Below, in pieces: positions 62,713-64,000 of a DNA stretch of 64,000 bases. Origin of the DNA: a bacterium (GTDB taxonomy: Bacteria > Patescibacteriota > Saccharimonadia > Saccharimonadales > Saccharimonadaceae); the NCBI GenBank assembly GCA_004561445.1, contig SFVX01000001.1, positions 558,001-622,000 of the forward strand, read 5' to 3'. The notes beneath the pieces were generated by a model. That model did no database searches, was not told the DNA's origin, and saw nothing but the letters and a program-made list of their open reading frames with translations. The position numbers and the translations under genes were made by a program. The first letter of the stretch is position 1, and each line of letters opens with the position of its first letter.

Positions 62713-62726
62713 TGCTCTATTATACC

Positions 62727-62756
62727 AAAAGCCCCCCACAAAGGGGGACCTTTTTT
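62727..62756 (-). terminator. terminator of the aldolase gene
   Basis: GTCCCCC/GGGGGGC stem around TTTGT on the minus strand, followed by TTTT. It overlaps the aldolase stop codon. Confidence 0.75.
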
Positions 62757-64000
62757 AACGACGTTTGATGAGCGCGTTGGCGTTTGCGATGAGTCTTTCG
62801 CGGAAGGCTTCGCGGGCTGCGTCGGCGTTACTATTGTCGCCTTTCCAGGCGAAGAGTGCTGGATCTTGTAGTGCGCGAGCGTAAGAGAAAGTGACTGGCC
62901 ATGGGAATGGGCCACAGTTGGTAACGGCTTGAAGGTTGTCGGTAGCTTGTTGGACGCTTTGGCCGCCACTTAGGAAGACGACGCCGGCGAGTTCGTGCGG
63001 TACGTGGTCGCGTAGAACCCGTGCAGTGGCTTGACCGACCTCTTCTGGCGTGGATTGATGCTCTTGTTTCTTGCCGGCGAGCACCATATTAACTTTAAGC
63101 ACGCAGGCGCGTAGGTTGACGCCCTTCTTTTTGATTTCTTCGAAGAGTTTATCAAGAATTTTGCCGGTGATTTCGATATTTTTCTCGATTGGGTAATCGC
63201 CATCGTAGACAAGCTCAGGCTCGACAATAGGTACGATTTTAGCATCTTGGCAGTCCTTAGCATATTCAGCAAGAATTTCGGCGTTTAGGTCAATGGCGGC
63301 TTGGGTTGGACTGTGGTCGGTGTACTCGAATGCGGCACGCCACTTAGCAAAACGAGCGCCAAGTTTGTAATATTCTTCGAGACGCATTGGTAAACCATCG
63401 AGGCCTTTAGTGTATTTCTCGTCACTATTCTCCATATTTTCGAGGCCTTGGTCGACCTTTATGCCAGACATTACGCCACGATCATTTAGGAATTCAATGA
63501 AAGTTTTGCCATTATCGGCTTTTTGACGTGCGGTTTCGTCAAAGAGAATAACGCCATTAACGTAGTCTTCGAGGTTGGCGGTCGTAAAGAAGATATTGCG
63601 ATAGTCGCGACGATGCGCTTCGTCATCTGGAATATTCATACCTTCAAACTTTTTGTGAATAGAGCCGCCAGATTCGTCGGCGGCAAGAATACCCTTGCCG
63701 AGAGTCATGAGGCGTCGTGCGTTTTCTTCGATTTCCGTAGTATTGTTCCTTTCTGGGTCTGCTTTTTCGACACGGTAGTAATCGTCGCCAATCATACCCT
63801 CGAGTGTGCTAAGATTGCTGCTGCTGCCGAGTTTTGAATTTTCGACGTTGGCGCGGGCGATCAAAAGTGCGTCAGTGATATCTTTGCCACTAATCAGTGC
63901 GCCTAGCATACTAGCACCAATGGTAAGATGCGAGGCGAGGTGAGTCATGAGATCTTGGCGTTCGTTGAGCTGCCAGAAGACGCGCTGACCTTTATATTCG
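62755..64000 (-). CDS. class I fructose-bisphosphate aldolase with N-terminal extension (5' end outside window)
   Basis: The C-terminal about 330 residues are a class I aldolase: GKGILAADESGGSI, VILFDETARQ, GIKVDQGLE, FAKWRAAFEY, PIVEPELVYDGDY, the Schiff-base lysine region CVLKVNMVLAGK, and VVFLSGGQS. It cleaves fructose-1,6-bisphosphate in glycolysis. The frame continues upstream of the domain without a start near it and runs off the window edge, adding at least 80 unrelated residues (for example LTIGASMLGALISGKDITDALL). So it is either a fusion protein or a read-through frame. An AGAAAGGA lies just before the domain, but no start codon follows it. Confidence 0.85.
   Translation of the reverse strand, partial: EYKGQRVFWQLNERQDLMTHLASHLTIGASMLGALISGKDITDALLIARANVENSKLGSSSNLSTLEGMIGDDYYRVEKADPERNNTTEIEENARRLMTLGKGILAADESGGSIHKKFEGMNIPDDEAHRRDYRNIFFTTANLEDYVNGVILFDETARQKADNGKTFIEFLNDRGVMSGIKVDQGLENMENSDEKYTKGLDGLPMRLEEYYKLGARFAKWRAAFEYTDHSPTQAAIDLNAEILAEYAKDCQDAKIVPIVEPELVYDGDYPIEKNIEITGKILDKLFEEIKKKGVNLRACVLKVNMVLAGKKQEHQSTPEEVGQATARVLRDHVPHELAGVVFLSGGQSVQQATDNLQAVTNCGPFPWPVTFSYARALQDPALFAWKGDNSNADAAREAFRERLIANANALIKRR

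Noticed and set aside
1..64000. UGA recoding as in Gracilibacteria/Absconditabacteria
   Set aside because: Several conserved genes end properly at TGA and none of the recognised proteins needs read-through of UGA.

Overview
The window looks like a chromosomal segment of a Candidatus Saccharibacteria (TM7)-type member of the Candidate Phyla Radiation. This is inferred from gene content and style: a compact genome, a minimal division/peptidoglycan cluster, a VirD4/TraG-like ATPase, a DUF5684-type protein, small surface proteins with one membrane anchor, and many taxon-restricted membrane proteins. UGA is a normal stop (for example mraY and pgk end in TGA), which argues against the UGA-recoding Gracilibacteria/Absconditabacteria.

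Layout. 1-6 kb: paired unknown membrane proteins, a surface-anchored protein, divergent tRNA-Lys/tRNA-Val and typA. 6-17.8 kb: a plus-strand division, wall and glycolysis block (short ORF, rsmH, short ORF, ftsL, ftsI, mraY, ftsW, murG, tRNA-Glu, pyk, pgk, ftsQ-like). 17.8-18.7 kb: nearly 1 kb with no gene but several strong hairpins. 18.7-30 kb: VirD4/TraG-like ATPase, Bax-inhibitor-like protein, surface protein, HAD protein, yvcK/glmR, a sigma-region-4/HARE-HTH regulator and a proton-pyrophosphatase. 30.2-39.0 kb: a complete type II-A CRISPR-Cas locus (csn2, cas2, cas1, cas9 on minus; tracrRNA, leader and 36 repeats on plus) flanked by an imperfect direct repeat of about 55 bp. 39.3-44 kb: topA, a CYTH protein, a decayed block with an HNH remnant bounded by two hairpins with inverted copies of one loop, an unidentified structured ncRNA of about 300 nt, and pth. 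44-64 kb: phoH, der, tRNA-Glu, vanZ-like, DUF3048, gltX, mscS, uvrB, DUF5684, murD with a MurL-type epimerase, uvrA, a YunG-like protein and a class I aldolase that runs off the right edge.

How it works together. The wall genes cover lipid I/II synthesis and septal synthesis, and murL-murD suggests the D-Glu of the peptide stem is made by epimerising UDP-MurNAc-L-Ala-L-Glu. pyk, pgk and aldolase point to glycolysis as the energy source, and the pyrophosphatase links pyrophosphate to ion pumping. The CRISPR locus has every part needed for adaptation and interference.

Two initiation styles are visible. Most genes that head a transcription unit have a TAnnnT -10 box exactly 6 nt before the start codon, which implies leaderless mRNAs. 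Genes inside operons, and a few with long leaders, have clear Shine-Dalgarno sequences. This rule was used to correct many starts.
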